A DNA stretch of 6,721 bases from Clostridia bacterium (GTDB lineage: Bacteria; Bacillota_A; Clostridia; Christensenellales; CAG-138): NCBI GenBank assembly GCA_017553815.1, contig JAFZJT010000122.1:1-6721 (forward strand). Direction: 5' to 3'. How positions within the stretch are numbered: the first letter of the stretch is position 1; each line of letters opens with the position of its first letter. This document shows, in pieces, positions 1 to 5,122 of the stretch. The notes under the pieces were generated by a model, which made no database searches, was not told the origin of the DNA, and saw only the letters and a list, made by a program, of their open reading frames with translations. Made by a program: the position numbers and the translations under genes.

Positions 1-783
1 GCTCCTGTGAAGCTGGCTCTGTTCTCCGCAGCGGCGCTTTCATCGACAGCCGCATTCTCGACGCTTGCTTCCACCGCAAATGACGCGATATCAACGATCT
101 GCGGCTTCAGTGAGATATGCGCACCGCCGCTCGCGATCCTTCTGACCGCCTGCGGATGCCCTGAATCCGCCGCAGTGCTGACGCCGAAGCTTTCGCTGTT
201 TGCCTCATGGATCTCAAGTTTGATATCGGGCGCTGTTATGCCGAGCCTTATTATCAGCGGCATACTCTGCGTTATCGGGGGAGTTTCGGAAAAGCTCAAG
301 CTTGTCGGTGCCGTAAAGCTCATCCACAAATTGGTGAAATGGGTAATGGGTCTTGCAACGGTCATCTTTGGCGCCGTGATCATCATCGGCGGATCGAGCG
401 CCGCGACCTTGGACGGCGCATTGTTCAAAGGCACTAAGTATGCTGTTGACAAGCTGCTTCCTTTCGGCGGAGGAATGCTGACGGGAACTGTCGAAACTGT
501 CGCGTCAGGAACGCTGATCGTCAAAAACGCAGTGGGAACGGGCGGCATCATCATCGCTGTGCTCCTGATCGCATCCCCGCTTCTAAAGCTTGCGGGCGGA
601 GTATTTGCATTTCGTATAGCGTCGGCAGTGTGCGAGCTGTTTTCAAACGATGCAAGGATAAAATATATGCTGGACGGAATTGCGGACACCTTGAGCAGCA
701 TATTTGCCGTATGCGCTTGCTCCGCCGCGATGCCGGTGCTGATACTTGGAACCGCAATATCGGCAGGGTCGGCATTTTTATAA
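1..783 (+). CDS. spoIIIAE: Stage III sporulation protein AE, 5'-truncated by the window edge
   Basis: The frame is open from base 1 to the TAA at 781-783, giving 260 visible residues. The GTG at 7 is internal, not the true start. Family members are about 400 residues (B. subtilis SpoIIIAE 399), so roughly the first 130-140 are missing. SpoIIIAE is a polytopic membrane protein of the mother-cell membrane around the forespore, part of the SpoIIIA-SpoIIQ complex needed for late forespore gene expression. Visible hydrophobic segments lie near residues 39-52, 73-94, 114-133, 181-199 and 233-256. Between them is the family's typical loop with AVDKLLPFGGGMLTGTVETV (about 148-167) and the following LIVKNAVGTGG stretch. 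It is followed at once by spoIIIAF, AG and AH in canonical order, which makes the call secure. The operon promoter (sigma-E in B. subtilis) lies outside the window. Confidence 0.95.
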   Translation, partial: APVKLALFSAAALSSTAAFSTLASTANDAISTICGFSEICAPPLAILLTACGCPESAAVLTPKLSLFASWISSLISGAVMPSLIISGILCVIGGVSEKLKLVGAVKLIHKLVKWVMGLATVIFGAVIIIGGSSAATLDGALFKGTKYAVDKLLPFGGGMLTGTVETVASGTLIVKNAVGTGGIIIAVLLIASPLLKLAGGVFAFRIASAVCELFSNDARIKYMLDGIADTLSSIFAVCACSAAMPVLILGTAISAGSAFL

Positions 784-787
784 GGAG
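781..787 (+). promoter_or_regulatory. Ribosome binding site of spoIIIAF, overlapping the spoIIIAE stop
   Basis: TAAGGAG contains the spoIIIAE stop codon itself and lies 11 bases before the ATG at 799. This arrangement suggests that translation of the two genes is coupled. It supports the short downstream frame as a real gene. Confidence 0.6.
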
Positions 788-798
788 CAAAGCAGATA

Positions 799-960
799 AT
801 GGAGAATATAAAGGCTATCATTTCACGATTGATCGTATGCGCCGCAGTGTATACGCTGCTTGAAGCGATTCTGCCGAGGCAAGGCAAGAAAAAAGGCTTG
901 TTTGAGAGCGCGTCAAAGGCCGCGGCGGTCGCTCTGTGTGCGGCGGTGATAGGCGTTTGA
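799..960 (+). CDS. spoIIIAF: Minimal SpoIIIAF-like protein (53 residues, membrane part only)
   Basis: ATG at 799, stop TGA at 958-960. The protein has a hydrophobic helix at about residues 4-26 ending in ILP, a basic loop QGKKKG (28-33), and a second short hydrophobic segment at about 41-53 that runs into the stop. This matches the two-helix N-terminus of SpoIIIAF, including the Pro/Gly-Lys loop, and the gene sits exactly where spoIIIAF belongs, between AE and AG. B. subtilis SpoIIIAF is about 206 residues and has a soluble C-terminal ring-building-type domain, which is absent here. The next gene begins 28 bases on, so there is no room for it and no frameshifted remnant is visible. It could be a natural short form, a decayed gene, or an unrelated small membrane protein in the slot. 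Identity rests on position and N-terminal pattern, not on a strong motif. Confidence 0.72.
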   Translation: MENIKAIISRLIVCAAVYTLLEAILPRQGKKKGLFESASKAAAVALCAAVIGV

Positions 961-977
961 TCAAAATAAAACGCCTC

Positions 978-988
978 GGAGAAAGGGA
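978..988 (+). promoter_or_regulatory. Ribosome binding site deciding the spoIIIAG start
   Basis: GGAGAAAGGGA precedes the GTG at 989. The GGAG at 978-981 is 7 bases from that codon, which favours it as the start. A second in-frame GTG at 1001 could instead use the AAGGGAG or GAAGG just upstream, removing four residues. The sequence alone does not settle this. Confidence 0.55.
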
Positions 989-1546
989 GTGAAGGATACT
1001 GTGGTATCGATCGCGGCGGAAACGCTGCTCAAGCAAATTAAAGAAAGAAATCCCCAAAAGGCAGTGCTTTACTTAGCCATAGTTGCGGTTGCGGCTGCGG
1101 TGCTGCTTCTTTCGGGCACAGCAAAGAAGGGAAATGCCGAACCAAAGTCCGAAATTATAAAAGCGGAGACCGAGGATCATTCATCAGAAGTGCTTGAGAA
1201 AAAGCTTGAGGCGATCCTCTCATCGATGCGCGGAGCTGGCAAGGTGGAGGTGATGCTGACGCTCGACCGCACCTCGGAGCAGGTGGTTGCATCGAACGAA
1301 AAGAGCACGAACGGTGATAAAAGCGCGTCAAAGGAGACAAGACCAGCAACAGTGCAGAGCGGAGGCAGGGAGGAGGCTATCGTACTGACGGAGGTCTTCC
1401 CAAGGATAAGGGGAGTGATCGTGATCGCGGAGGGGGCTGCCGATATTGGTGTGAAGCTCGCGATCGCTTCGGCAGTCAGCACGGTTCTTGGGATCGATGA
1501 AAAGTGCGTTGAAGTGTTTGTCATGGCAAGCGGTGCCAATGAATAA
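989..1546 (+). CDS. spoIIIAG: Stage III sporulation protein AG
   Basis: 185 residues with a GTG start; GTG 1001 is a possible alternative. SpoIIIAG forms the large ring of the mother-cell side of the SpoIIIA-SpoIIQ channel across the intermembrane space. The layout is: short N-terminal cytoplasmic part (1-23), one transmembrane helix (about 24-42), a charged linker, then a ring-building-motif domain in two halves. The halves are LEKKLEAILSSMRGAGKVEV (69-88) and its continuation, and about 136-180 with PRIRGVIVIAEGA and the helix VKLAIASAVSTVLGI. Between them, about 94-135 is a polar insert rich in Ser, Lys, Glu and Thr. It corresponds to the insert that builds the extra beta structure of the SpoIIIAG ring in B. 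subtilis. Length and architecture are normal for the family. It lies 28 bases after spoIIIAF and 35 before spoIIIAH. Confidence 0.95.
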   Translation: MKDTVVSIAAETLLKQIKERNPQKAVLYLAIVAVAAAVLLLSGTAKKGNAEPKSEIIKAETEDHSSEVLEKKLEAILSSMRGAGKVEVMLTLDRTSEQVVASNEKSTNGDKSASKETRPATVQSGGREEAIVLTEVFPRIRGVIVIAEGAADIGVKLAIASAVSTVLGIDEKCVEVFVMASGANE

Positions 1547-1567
1547 GATGAAATACACACTATCATT

Positions 1568-1573
1568 AGGAGG
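1568..1573 (+). promoter_or_regulatory. Strong ribosome binding site of spoIIIAH
   Basis: AGGAGG, a perfect anti-16S match, lies 8 bases before the ATG at 1582. This is the strongest ribosome binding site among the sporulation genes in the window. Confidence 0.75.
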
Positions 1574-1581
1574 AAAACAAA

Positions 1582-2136
1582 ATGAACCGACCCCAATTTA
1601 AGCTGACCTCAAAGGGAATGCTCGCGCTTGTGATCCTGAGCGCCTTGCTGATCTTGGCGATAATAGTCAATGTTTCGCTAAAGAACAAGCAACAGAGCGC
1701 ATTGAACGAGAAAACGGAAGATGCCGACCATTCTGAAGAACAGCCGATTGGAGGCGACAAGGCCGTGAGCGCAAGGGTATATGAGGATTATTTTGCTGGC
1801 TTCAGAAACGAAAGAAGCGAGCTTCGGGCTAAGGAAATAGAGTACCTTAGAAGGCTAATCAACGACTCCGGAACGGATGCTGAGACACTTCAAACCGCAC
1901 AGGTCCGCCTTATCGAACTTGTTGAAAACATGGAGCGCGAATTCTCGATCGAGAGCATGATTCGCTCAAAGGGCTTTCTCGACGCTGCCGTAACCTTCCG
2001 AAACGACTCTGTGTCGGTCGTGATAAACGGCGACAGTCTTACGGATGAAGAGGTGGCAAGGATACTCGACATCGTTCGCACGGAGACCGGGGCTCCTGCA
2101 AGCCGGATAAGGATATCGCTGAGCGGCACCGTGTGA
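1582..2136 (+). CDS. spoIIIAH: Stage III sporulation protein AH
   Basis: 184 residues, ATG start after a perfect AGGAGG. In B. subtilis SpoIIIAH is the mother-cell protein whose extracytoplasmic domain binds SpoIIQ from the forespore, forming the channel or zipper between the two cells. The protein has a short basic N-terminus, one transmembrane helix (about 12-33), and an acidic polar linker (about 34-62). A long charged helix follows (about 67-93, with YFAGFRNERSELRAKEIEYL). The C-terminal YscJ/FliF-like ring-building domain is at about 100-182, with SIESMIRSKGFLDAAVTF, a VSVVIN strand and the helix EEVARILDIVRTETG. All are typical of the family and the length is close to usual. It is the last gene of the spoIIIA operon. 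The partner SpoIIQ is not encoded in this window. Confidence 0.95.
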   Translation: MNRPQFKLTSKGMLALVILSALLILAIIVNVSLKNKQQSALNEKTEDADHSEEQPIGGDKAVSARVYEDYFAGFRNERSELRAKEIEYLRRLINDSGTDAETLQTAQVRLIELVENMEREFSIESMIRSKGFLDAAVTFRNDSVSVVINGDSLTDEEVARILDIVRTETGAPASRIRISLSGTV

Positions 2137-2260
2137 GCCAAGGGGGCATCAAAATTCCCGCTTTCAGCCAGCATGCAAGGTCGCGATCGCCGAAAAACCG
2201 TGGAATTGGGCACAAATGTGTATAATTTATATAAGAATCTTGAATTATCCTCCATTATTC

Positions 2261-2289
2261 TTTACAATTCAACGGAAGTTTGGTATAAT
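2261..2289 (+). promoter_or_regulatory. Sigma-A type promoter upstream of the Asp23 gene
   Basis: TTTACA (2261-2266, one mismatch to TTGACA) is separated by exactly 17 bases from a perfect TATAAT (2284-2289). A TG at 2281-2282 gives an extended -10. The start codon of the next gene is 34 bases beyond the -10 box, so the untranslated leader is short and holds a full anti-16S site. This is the only strong housekeeping-type promoter I see in the window. It separates the sporulation operon from the downstream genes. The surrounding AT-rich stretch (about 2211-2300) stands out from the flanking coding DNA. Confidence 0.82.
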
Positions 2290-2306
2290 AAATCAGACTA
2301 AATAAC

Positions 2307-2315
2307 AAGGAGGTG
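2307..2315 (+). promoter_or_regulatory. Perfect ribosome binding site of the Asp23 gene
   Basis: AAGGAGGTG is fully complementary to the 16S rRNA 3' end over its core and lies 7 bases before the ATG at 2323. Together with the strong promoter it predicts high expression, in line with the abundance reported for Asp23 in staphylococci. Confidence 0.8.
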
Positions 2316-2322
2316 TCCAACT

Positions 2323-2751
2323 ATGGATAACGAGAATCAGGTAATTACCGACATTCAGCTCAACGACAGCGGTAAAGTGGTGTTCGCACCCGATGTCATT
2401 GCAACCATCGCAAACCTTGCGGCAGCAGAGGTCAAAGGTGTTTCCGGTCTCGGCGGCGGTTTTGCCGACAGCATCACCGGCATCTTCGGCGGAAAGAAGA
2501 GCTATACCAAGGGCGTTCGCGTAGAGGTTGGCTCCGAAGAGGTTGCCGTAGATCTCAGCATCAACGTCAAATACGGCTGCAAGATCCAGGACGTCAGCAA
2601 CGACGTACAGAGCGAGGTCAAAAACGCTATCGAGATGATGACCGGCCTTCGCGTAGTGGAGGTCAACGTTTTTGTCCAGTCCGTCACCTTTGAAGAGGAA
2701 AAAGTCGAAAAACCAGAGAAGAAAAAGGTCGATGAACCGCGCGTTAAGTAA
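2323..2751 (+). CDS. Asp23/Gls24 family envelope stress protein (YloU/YqhY-like)
   Basis: 142 residues, ATG with an excellent ribosome binding site. The Asp23 (formerly DUF322) domain spans about 18-123. It starts with KVVFAPDVIATIANLAAAEV (18-37) and GVSGLGGG, passes through GVRVEVGSEEVAVDLSINVKYG, and ends with the helix VQSEVKNAIEMMTGL and strand VVEVNVFVQSVTF. The C-terminal tail (124-142) is highly charged and Lys/Glu-rich. No membrane segment is present, so it is cytoplasmic. In S. aureus, Asp23 is anchored at the membrane by AmaP, and loss causes a cell-wall stress response. In B. subtilis the orthologous position, beside nusB, is held by yqhY, which has been linked to acetyl-CoA carboxylase activity. 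Here the next gene is the AmaP-like anchor, so a membrane-tethered envelope role is the best inference. I give no symbol because asp23, yqhY and yloU are all in use for relatives. Confidence 0.93.
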   Translation: MDNENQVITDIQLNDSGKVVFAPDVIATIANLAAAEVKGVSGLGGGFADSITGIFGGKKSYTKGVRVEVGSEEVAVDLSINVKYGCKIQDVSNDVQSEVKNAIEMMTGLRVVEVNVFVQSVTFEEEKVEKPEKKKVDEPRVK

Positions 2752-2763
2752 CTGCTGAACCAA

Positions 2764-2795
2764 CGGAGCCGGAAGCGCCTTTGTTTCCGGCTCCG
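2764..2795 (+). other. Strong RNA hairpin between asp23-like and amaP-like genes, no U-tract
   Basis: CGGAGCCGGAA (2764-2774) is a perfect 11-base inverted repeat of TTCCGGCTCCG (2785-2795). A G-U pair and a further C-G can extend the stem to 13 pairs with a 6-base loop. It starts 13 bases after the Asp23 stop. The 3' flank is AGCCGATTTGATGC, not a run of T, so it is not a standard intrinsic terminator. It could be a partial terminator, an mRNA 3'-end stabiliser or a processing site that makes Asp23 mRNA more abundant than amaP. A much weaker ATGCA/TGCAT hairpin with a 3-base loop and four following T lies at 2806-2821. Confidence 0.6.
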
Positions 2796-2838
2796 AGCCG
2801 ATTTGATGCAGAGTGCATTTTGACTACGGAGGAAGATC

Positions 2839-3408
2839 ATGAAGAACGATAAAGCAAACAGAACCATAGTATTTGTCGCCATAGCTTTGCTTGCGGCAGT
2901 GTTCGTGCTGCTGATGCTCGCTTCGTGGGGCGTCATTAATCTCGAAACCTTCGCTCACTACCTTGCGGACGGTCACCCCGCCGTGCGAGTGCTGCTCGGC
3001 GTTCTCTTCCTTGCAGCATTCTGCTGCTGCGTGTTCGCCGTGATCTGCTCGTTCAGAATCGGTAATGCACTCGATCCTTCCGAGATGAACCTGCTTAAGC
3101 AGTCAGGCGGCGGCACTTCCTATATCAGCAGCGATGCGGTCGCAGGAATGATTCAGAGGGTGCTCAAGGCCGATAAGCGCATCAAGAGCGGCACCTGCAA
3201 GGTCAATCCAGTTGAGGACGGCATAACTGCCGATATCAAGCTGACCGCTTTTGCGGGCGGTGATCTTGCCGAGCTTTGCTCGGGAATTCAGTCTCGAGTC
3301 AAAACCGAGATCGAGAACGCGACCGGCATCCCGGTACGCAACGTTGCCGTTTCAATTGTTCAAACCGTTGAAAGCGGCACTCCCCAAATCGAAAAGAGGG
3401 TGAACTGA
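2839..3408 (+). CDS. amaP: AmaP-like membrane anchor with Asp23-like C-terminal domain
   Basis: 189 residues, ATG 6 bases after GGAGG (2828-2832). Two transmembrane helices lie at about 9-31 and 47-71, joined by a short loop (NLETFAHYLADGHPAVR). A C-terminal soluble domain (about 97-175) follows Asp23 in outline: a helix AVAGMIQRVL, paired strands around GITADIKLTAF, the helix LCSGIQSRVKTEIENATGI, then a closing strand VRNVAVSIVQTV. This is the architecture of AmaP, which recruits Asp23 to the membrane in S. aureus. It directly follows the Asp23 gene and overlaps the DUF2273 gene by one base (TGATG), so the three are probably made together. The second helix has a run of three cysteines (62-64) plus Cys70, which is unusual for a membrane segment. 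The symbol is by architecture and context; sequence divergence from the staphylococcal protein is probably large. Confidence 0.85.
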   Translation: MKNDKANRTIVFVAIALLAAVFVLLMLASWGVINLETFAHYLADGHPAVRVLLGVLFLAAFCCCVFAVICSFRIGNALDPSEMNLLKQSGGGTSYISSDAVAGMIQRVLKADKRIKSGTCKVNPVEDGITADIKLTAFAGGDLAELCSGIQSRVKTEIENATGIPVRNVAVSIVQTVESGTPQIEKRVN

Positions 3409-3638
3409 TGGATCTCAAACGGGTTCTTGCTTTCATAATGTGCCATAAGATCCAGCTTTCCCTGATCCTTATTGGCCTTGTGAGCGCAATACTCATGCTG
3501 ACGATTGGCTTTTTCAGAACGCTTCTGATACTCCTGTTCACCGTTCCGGGCGGCGCATACGGCTATCTTGTGGATAAGCTCGGCTTTACCGAAGCGAACG
3601 GCGCGATAGTTAAGTTCATCAAAGGTCTGAAAAAGTAA
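3408..3638 (+). CDS. DUF2273 family small membrane protein
   Basis: 76 residues. The ATG at 3408 overlaps the amaP-like TGA by one base, with GAGGGTG (3396-3402) as ribosome binding site 5 bases upstream, so translational coupling is likely. Two closely spaced hydrophobic helices lie at about 16-34 and 36-55. The second begins with GFFRTLLILLF, matching the GF-(W/F)-(K/R)-T-L-L pattern of DUF2273, and is followed by PGGAYGYLVDKLGF. The tail is basic (KFIKGLKK). In S. aureus and many Clostridia a DUF2273 gene sits next to amaP and asp23, so it is probably a third component of that membrane assembly. Its biochemical role is unknown. Confidence 0.85.
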   Translation: MDLKRVLAFIMCHKIQLSLILIGLVSAILMLTIGFFRTLLILLFTVPGGAYGYLVDKLGFTEANGAIVKFIKGLKK

Positions 3639-3688
3639 GCGCTCGGCGTTATTCAATACGGTTTAAATTCATCCATCCAACAAAAGAT

Positions 3689-4093
3689 ATGAGCAGAAAA
3701 ACAGCAAGAGAAGTCGCAATGAAGCTGACGTATGAAAAGATGTTCGGCTGTGACGACACCTATTACGACGTACTTGAAAAATCCGGCATCGTCGAAGAAC
3801 CGACGAGCGCCGACATAGAATTCGCTTCCCGCATGGTCGCGGGAGTGCAGGAGAATCTCGAGCAGATAGACGGCATTATTTCCGAAGCAGCTGTAGGTTG
3901 GACTGTCGACCGTATGCCGAAGGTCGATCTTTCAATACTGCGTAATGCCGTGTACGAGATCTGCTACGCAGAGGACGTTCCCGCTGCGGTTGCGGTTAAT
4001 GAAGCCGTTGAGCTTGCAAAAACCTTTTGCGACGAGAAGTCGCCCCGTTTCATAAACGGAGTTCTCGGCAAGGTGGTACGCTCCGGGGAATGA
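3689..4093 (+). CDS. nusB: Transcription antitermination factor NusB
   Basis: 134 residues. NusB binds boxA RNA together with NusE (ribosomal protein S10) in antitermination complexes that support rRNA transcription. The N-terminus MSRKTAREVAMKLTYEKMFG matches the family's basic RNA-binding helix, so I chose ATG 3689 over the in-frame ATG 3719. The C-terminal half has the signature string: W71, DRMPKVDLSILRNAVYEICY (74-93), VPAAVAVNEAVELAKTF (97-113) and RFINGVLGKVV (120-130). Length is normal. No clear ribosome binding site precedes the start in the 50-base gap after the DUF2273 gene, which is odd for this window; the upstream bases read CATCCATCCAACAAAAGAT. The position after an asp23-family gene and before folD and xseA matches B. 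subtilis yqhY-nusB-folD-xseA. Confidence 0.95.
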   Translation: MSRKTAREVAMKLTYEKMFGCDDTYYDVLEKSGIVEEPTSADIEFASRMVAGVQENLEQIDGIISEAAVGWTVDRMPKVDLSILRNAVYEICYAEDVPAAVAVNEAVELAKTFCDEKSPRFINGVLGKVVRSGE

Positions 4094-4103
4094 CCTCGAA
4101 ATT

Positions 4104-5057
4104 ATGAGCGGCTCCACTAAAAACAGAATATTTGTCGGCATAGATACAAGCTGCTACACTTCATCCGCAGCTTGTGTTTGTGTTGAAGGAATACTTGCCG
4201 ATAAAAGAAAGCTTTTGAGCGTCAAGCTCGGAGAGCGCGGTCTTCGCCAAAGCGACGGCGTTTTTCAGCACACACGAAATATGACCGAGCTTTTGCCGGA
4301 GCTTCTTAATGGCATCGAAAAGGATCGATTATGCGGTATCGGTGTATCCGATCGACCGAGCGGCAGGGAAAACAGCTATATGCCCGTATTCCTCGTCGGA
4401 AAGCTTCTTGCCGAAACGCTCGGCGCTTCGTTTGGCGTTCCTGTTCTTGGCTTCACCCATCAGCAGGGGCATATACGCGCCGCGCTCATGGGAAACGAGA
4501 AGCTGATAGGCAGTCCGTTCTACGCGTTTCACCTCAGCGGCGGCACGAGCGACCTTCTGTTTGTGGACGCCGATCTGAATGTCGAGCGCATCGGCGGCTC
4601 GAGTGATATCAACGCAGGTCAGCTTGTGGATAGGATCGGAGTTAAGCTCGGACTGCCGTTTCCCGCGGGTAAGCACCTTGAGGCAATGGCGAAAACTGCG
4701 GTTGAGCGGGGAGTATTGCTTCCCGCAAGCGTCAGCGGACTTGATTTTTCGTTCTCAGGCGCGGAAACAAAGGCGGCAAATGCCATAGACAGCGGTGAAA
4801 GCTTTGAGAAAACCGCCCTTTCGGTATTCGATCTCATTGCGCGAACGCTCGCAAAAACGGTTGAAAACGTTATCAAAAAACTCGGCGGCGAACAAACTGC
4901 CTTCCTTTTTTCGGGCGGCGTTGCGTCAAGCACCTTGCTTCGGCGCTTGCTCACCGAAAGGCTTCAAGGAACAAAGGCCGAGCTCCATTTTTCAAAGCCG
5001 GAGCTGTCGAGCGACAATGCCATAGGAGCCGCGCTTATGTGCATGGATAGATTATAA
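4104..5057 (+). CDS. Divergent TsaD/Kae1-like paralog (peptidase M22 fold, ASKHA), function unknown
   Basis: 317 residues, ATG 10 bases after the nusB stop and without a good ribosome binding site, so coupling to nusB is possible. The fold pattern of TsaD (YgjD/Kae1, tRNA t6A transferase subunit) is clear throughout. It has GIDTSCYTSSAA (12-23), THQQGH (118-123), SGGTSD (145-150), GGSSDINAGQLVDRIGVKLG (164-183), LDFSFSGAETKAAN (213-226), FSGGVASSTLLR (269-280) and SSDNAIGAALM (302-312). The metal-ligand positions of TsaD (two His, one Asp) appear kept as H119, H123 and D304. Several canonical residues differ: TSCDET is TSCYTS, SGGHT is SGGTS, and the AGPG loop is replaced by a longer DRPSGRENSYMP segment (83-94). 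This points to the separate Clostridial paralog usually annotated as O-sialoglycoprotein endopeptidase or peptidase M22, not the housekeeping tsaD. Its activity is not known to me. Confidence 0.85.
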   Translation: MSGSTKNRIFVGIDTSCYTSSAACVCVEGILADKRKLLSVKLGERGLRQSDGVFQHTRNMTELLPELLNGIEKDRLCGIGVSDRPSGRENSYMPVFLVGKLLAETLGASFGVPVLGFTHQQGHIRAALMGNEKLIGSPFYAFHLSGGTSDLLFVDADLNVERIGGSSDINAGQLVDRIGVKLGLPFPAGKHLEAMAKTAVERGVLLPASVSGLDFSFSGAETKAANAIDSGESFEKTALSVFDLIARTLAKTVENVIKKLGGEQTAFLFSGGVASSTLLRRLLTERLQGTKAELHFSKPELSSDNAIGAALMCMDRL

Positions 5058-5062
5058 TGAAA

Positions 5063-5106
5063 GCACTATAGATTTATCTTGATGTGCGCTAAACCATAGT
5101 GCGCAT
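5063..5106 (+). promoter_or_regulatory. folD leader with two mutually exclusive hairpins
   Basis: GCACTAT (5063-5069) is complementary to ATAGTGC (5096-5102). Alternatively, ATGTGCGCT (5082-5090) pairs over nine positions, two of them G-U, with AGTGCGCAT (5098-5106) around a 7-base loop. The two structures share 5098-5102, so only one can form at a time. The second ends 2 bases before the folD ribosome binding site AAAGGA (5109-5114). There is no T-run, so neither is a terminator. A role in controlling folD translation is possible but could be chance in a 65-base gap. Confidence 0.35.
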
Positions 5107-5122
5107 TGAAAGGAATTGAGAT

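Noticed and set aside
7..9. GTG at 7 as the start of a short SpoIIIAE
   Set aside because: The frame is open through the window edge, there is no ribosome binding site, and the protein would lack the N-terminal third of the family.
1177..1596. Antisense open frames opposite real genes (for example 1177-1596, 2293-2763 and 5162-5719 on the minus strand)
   Set aside because: They lie opposite genes with clear family motifs and show no recognisable domains. They are explained by the codon bias of the plus-strand genes.
1943..1954. Palindrome TCTCGATCGAGA inside spoIIIAH, and GCGATCGC at 1460-1467 and 2183-2190
   Set aside because: Short palindromes made of common GATCG words. They have no consistent placement relative to promoters and are probably chance; two copies of GCGATCGC are too few to call a repeat family.
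2137..2210. Possible terminator after spoIIIAH
   Set aside because: Only very short GGG/CCC and CGCGATCGC self-complementarity is present, with no stem plus T-run.
2221..2226. A second TATAAT upstream of the Asp23 gene
   Set aside because: There is no acceptable -35 element at 16-18 bases (CCGTGG at 17) and no correctly placed TG, so it is most likely part of the AT-rich promoter surroundings.
2806..2821. Small ATGCA-GAG-TGCAT hairpin followed by TTTT as an intrinsic terminator
   Set aside because: Five pairs with a 3-base loop and four T is too weak, and it would cut off amaP only a few bases before its ribosome binding site.
5053..5058. TATAAT overlapping the stop of the TsaD-like gene, as a folD promoter
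   Set aside because: The sequence 17 bases upstream (CGCGCT) does not resemble a -35 box, and the match falls inside coding sequence ending ATTATAA.
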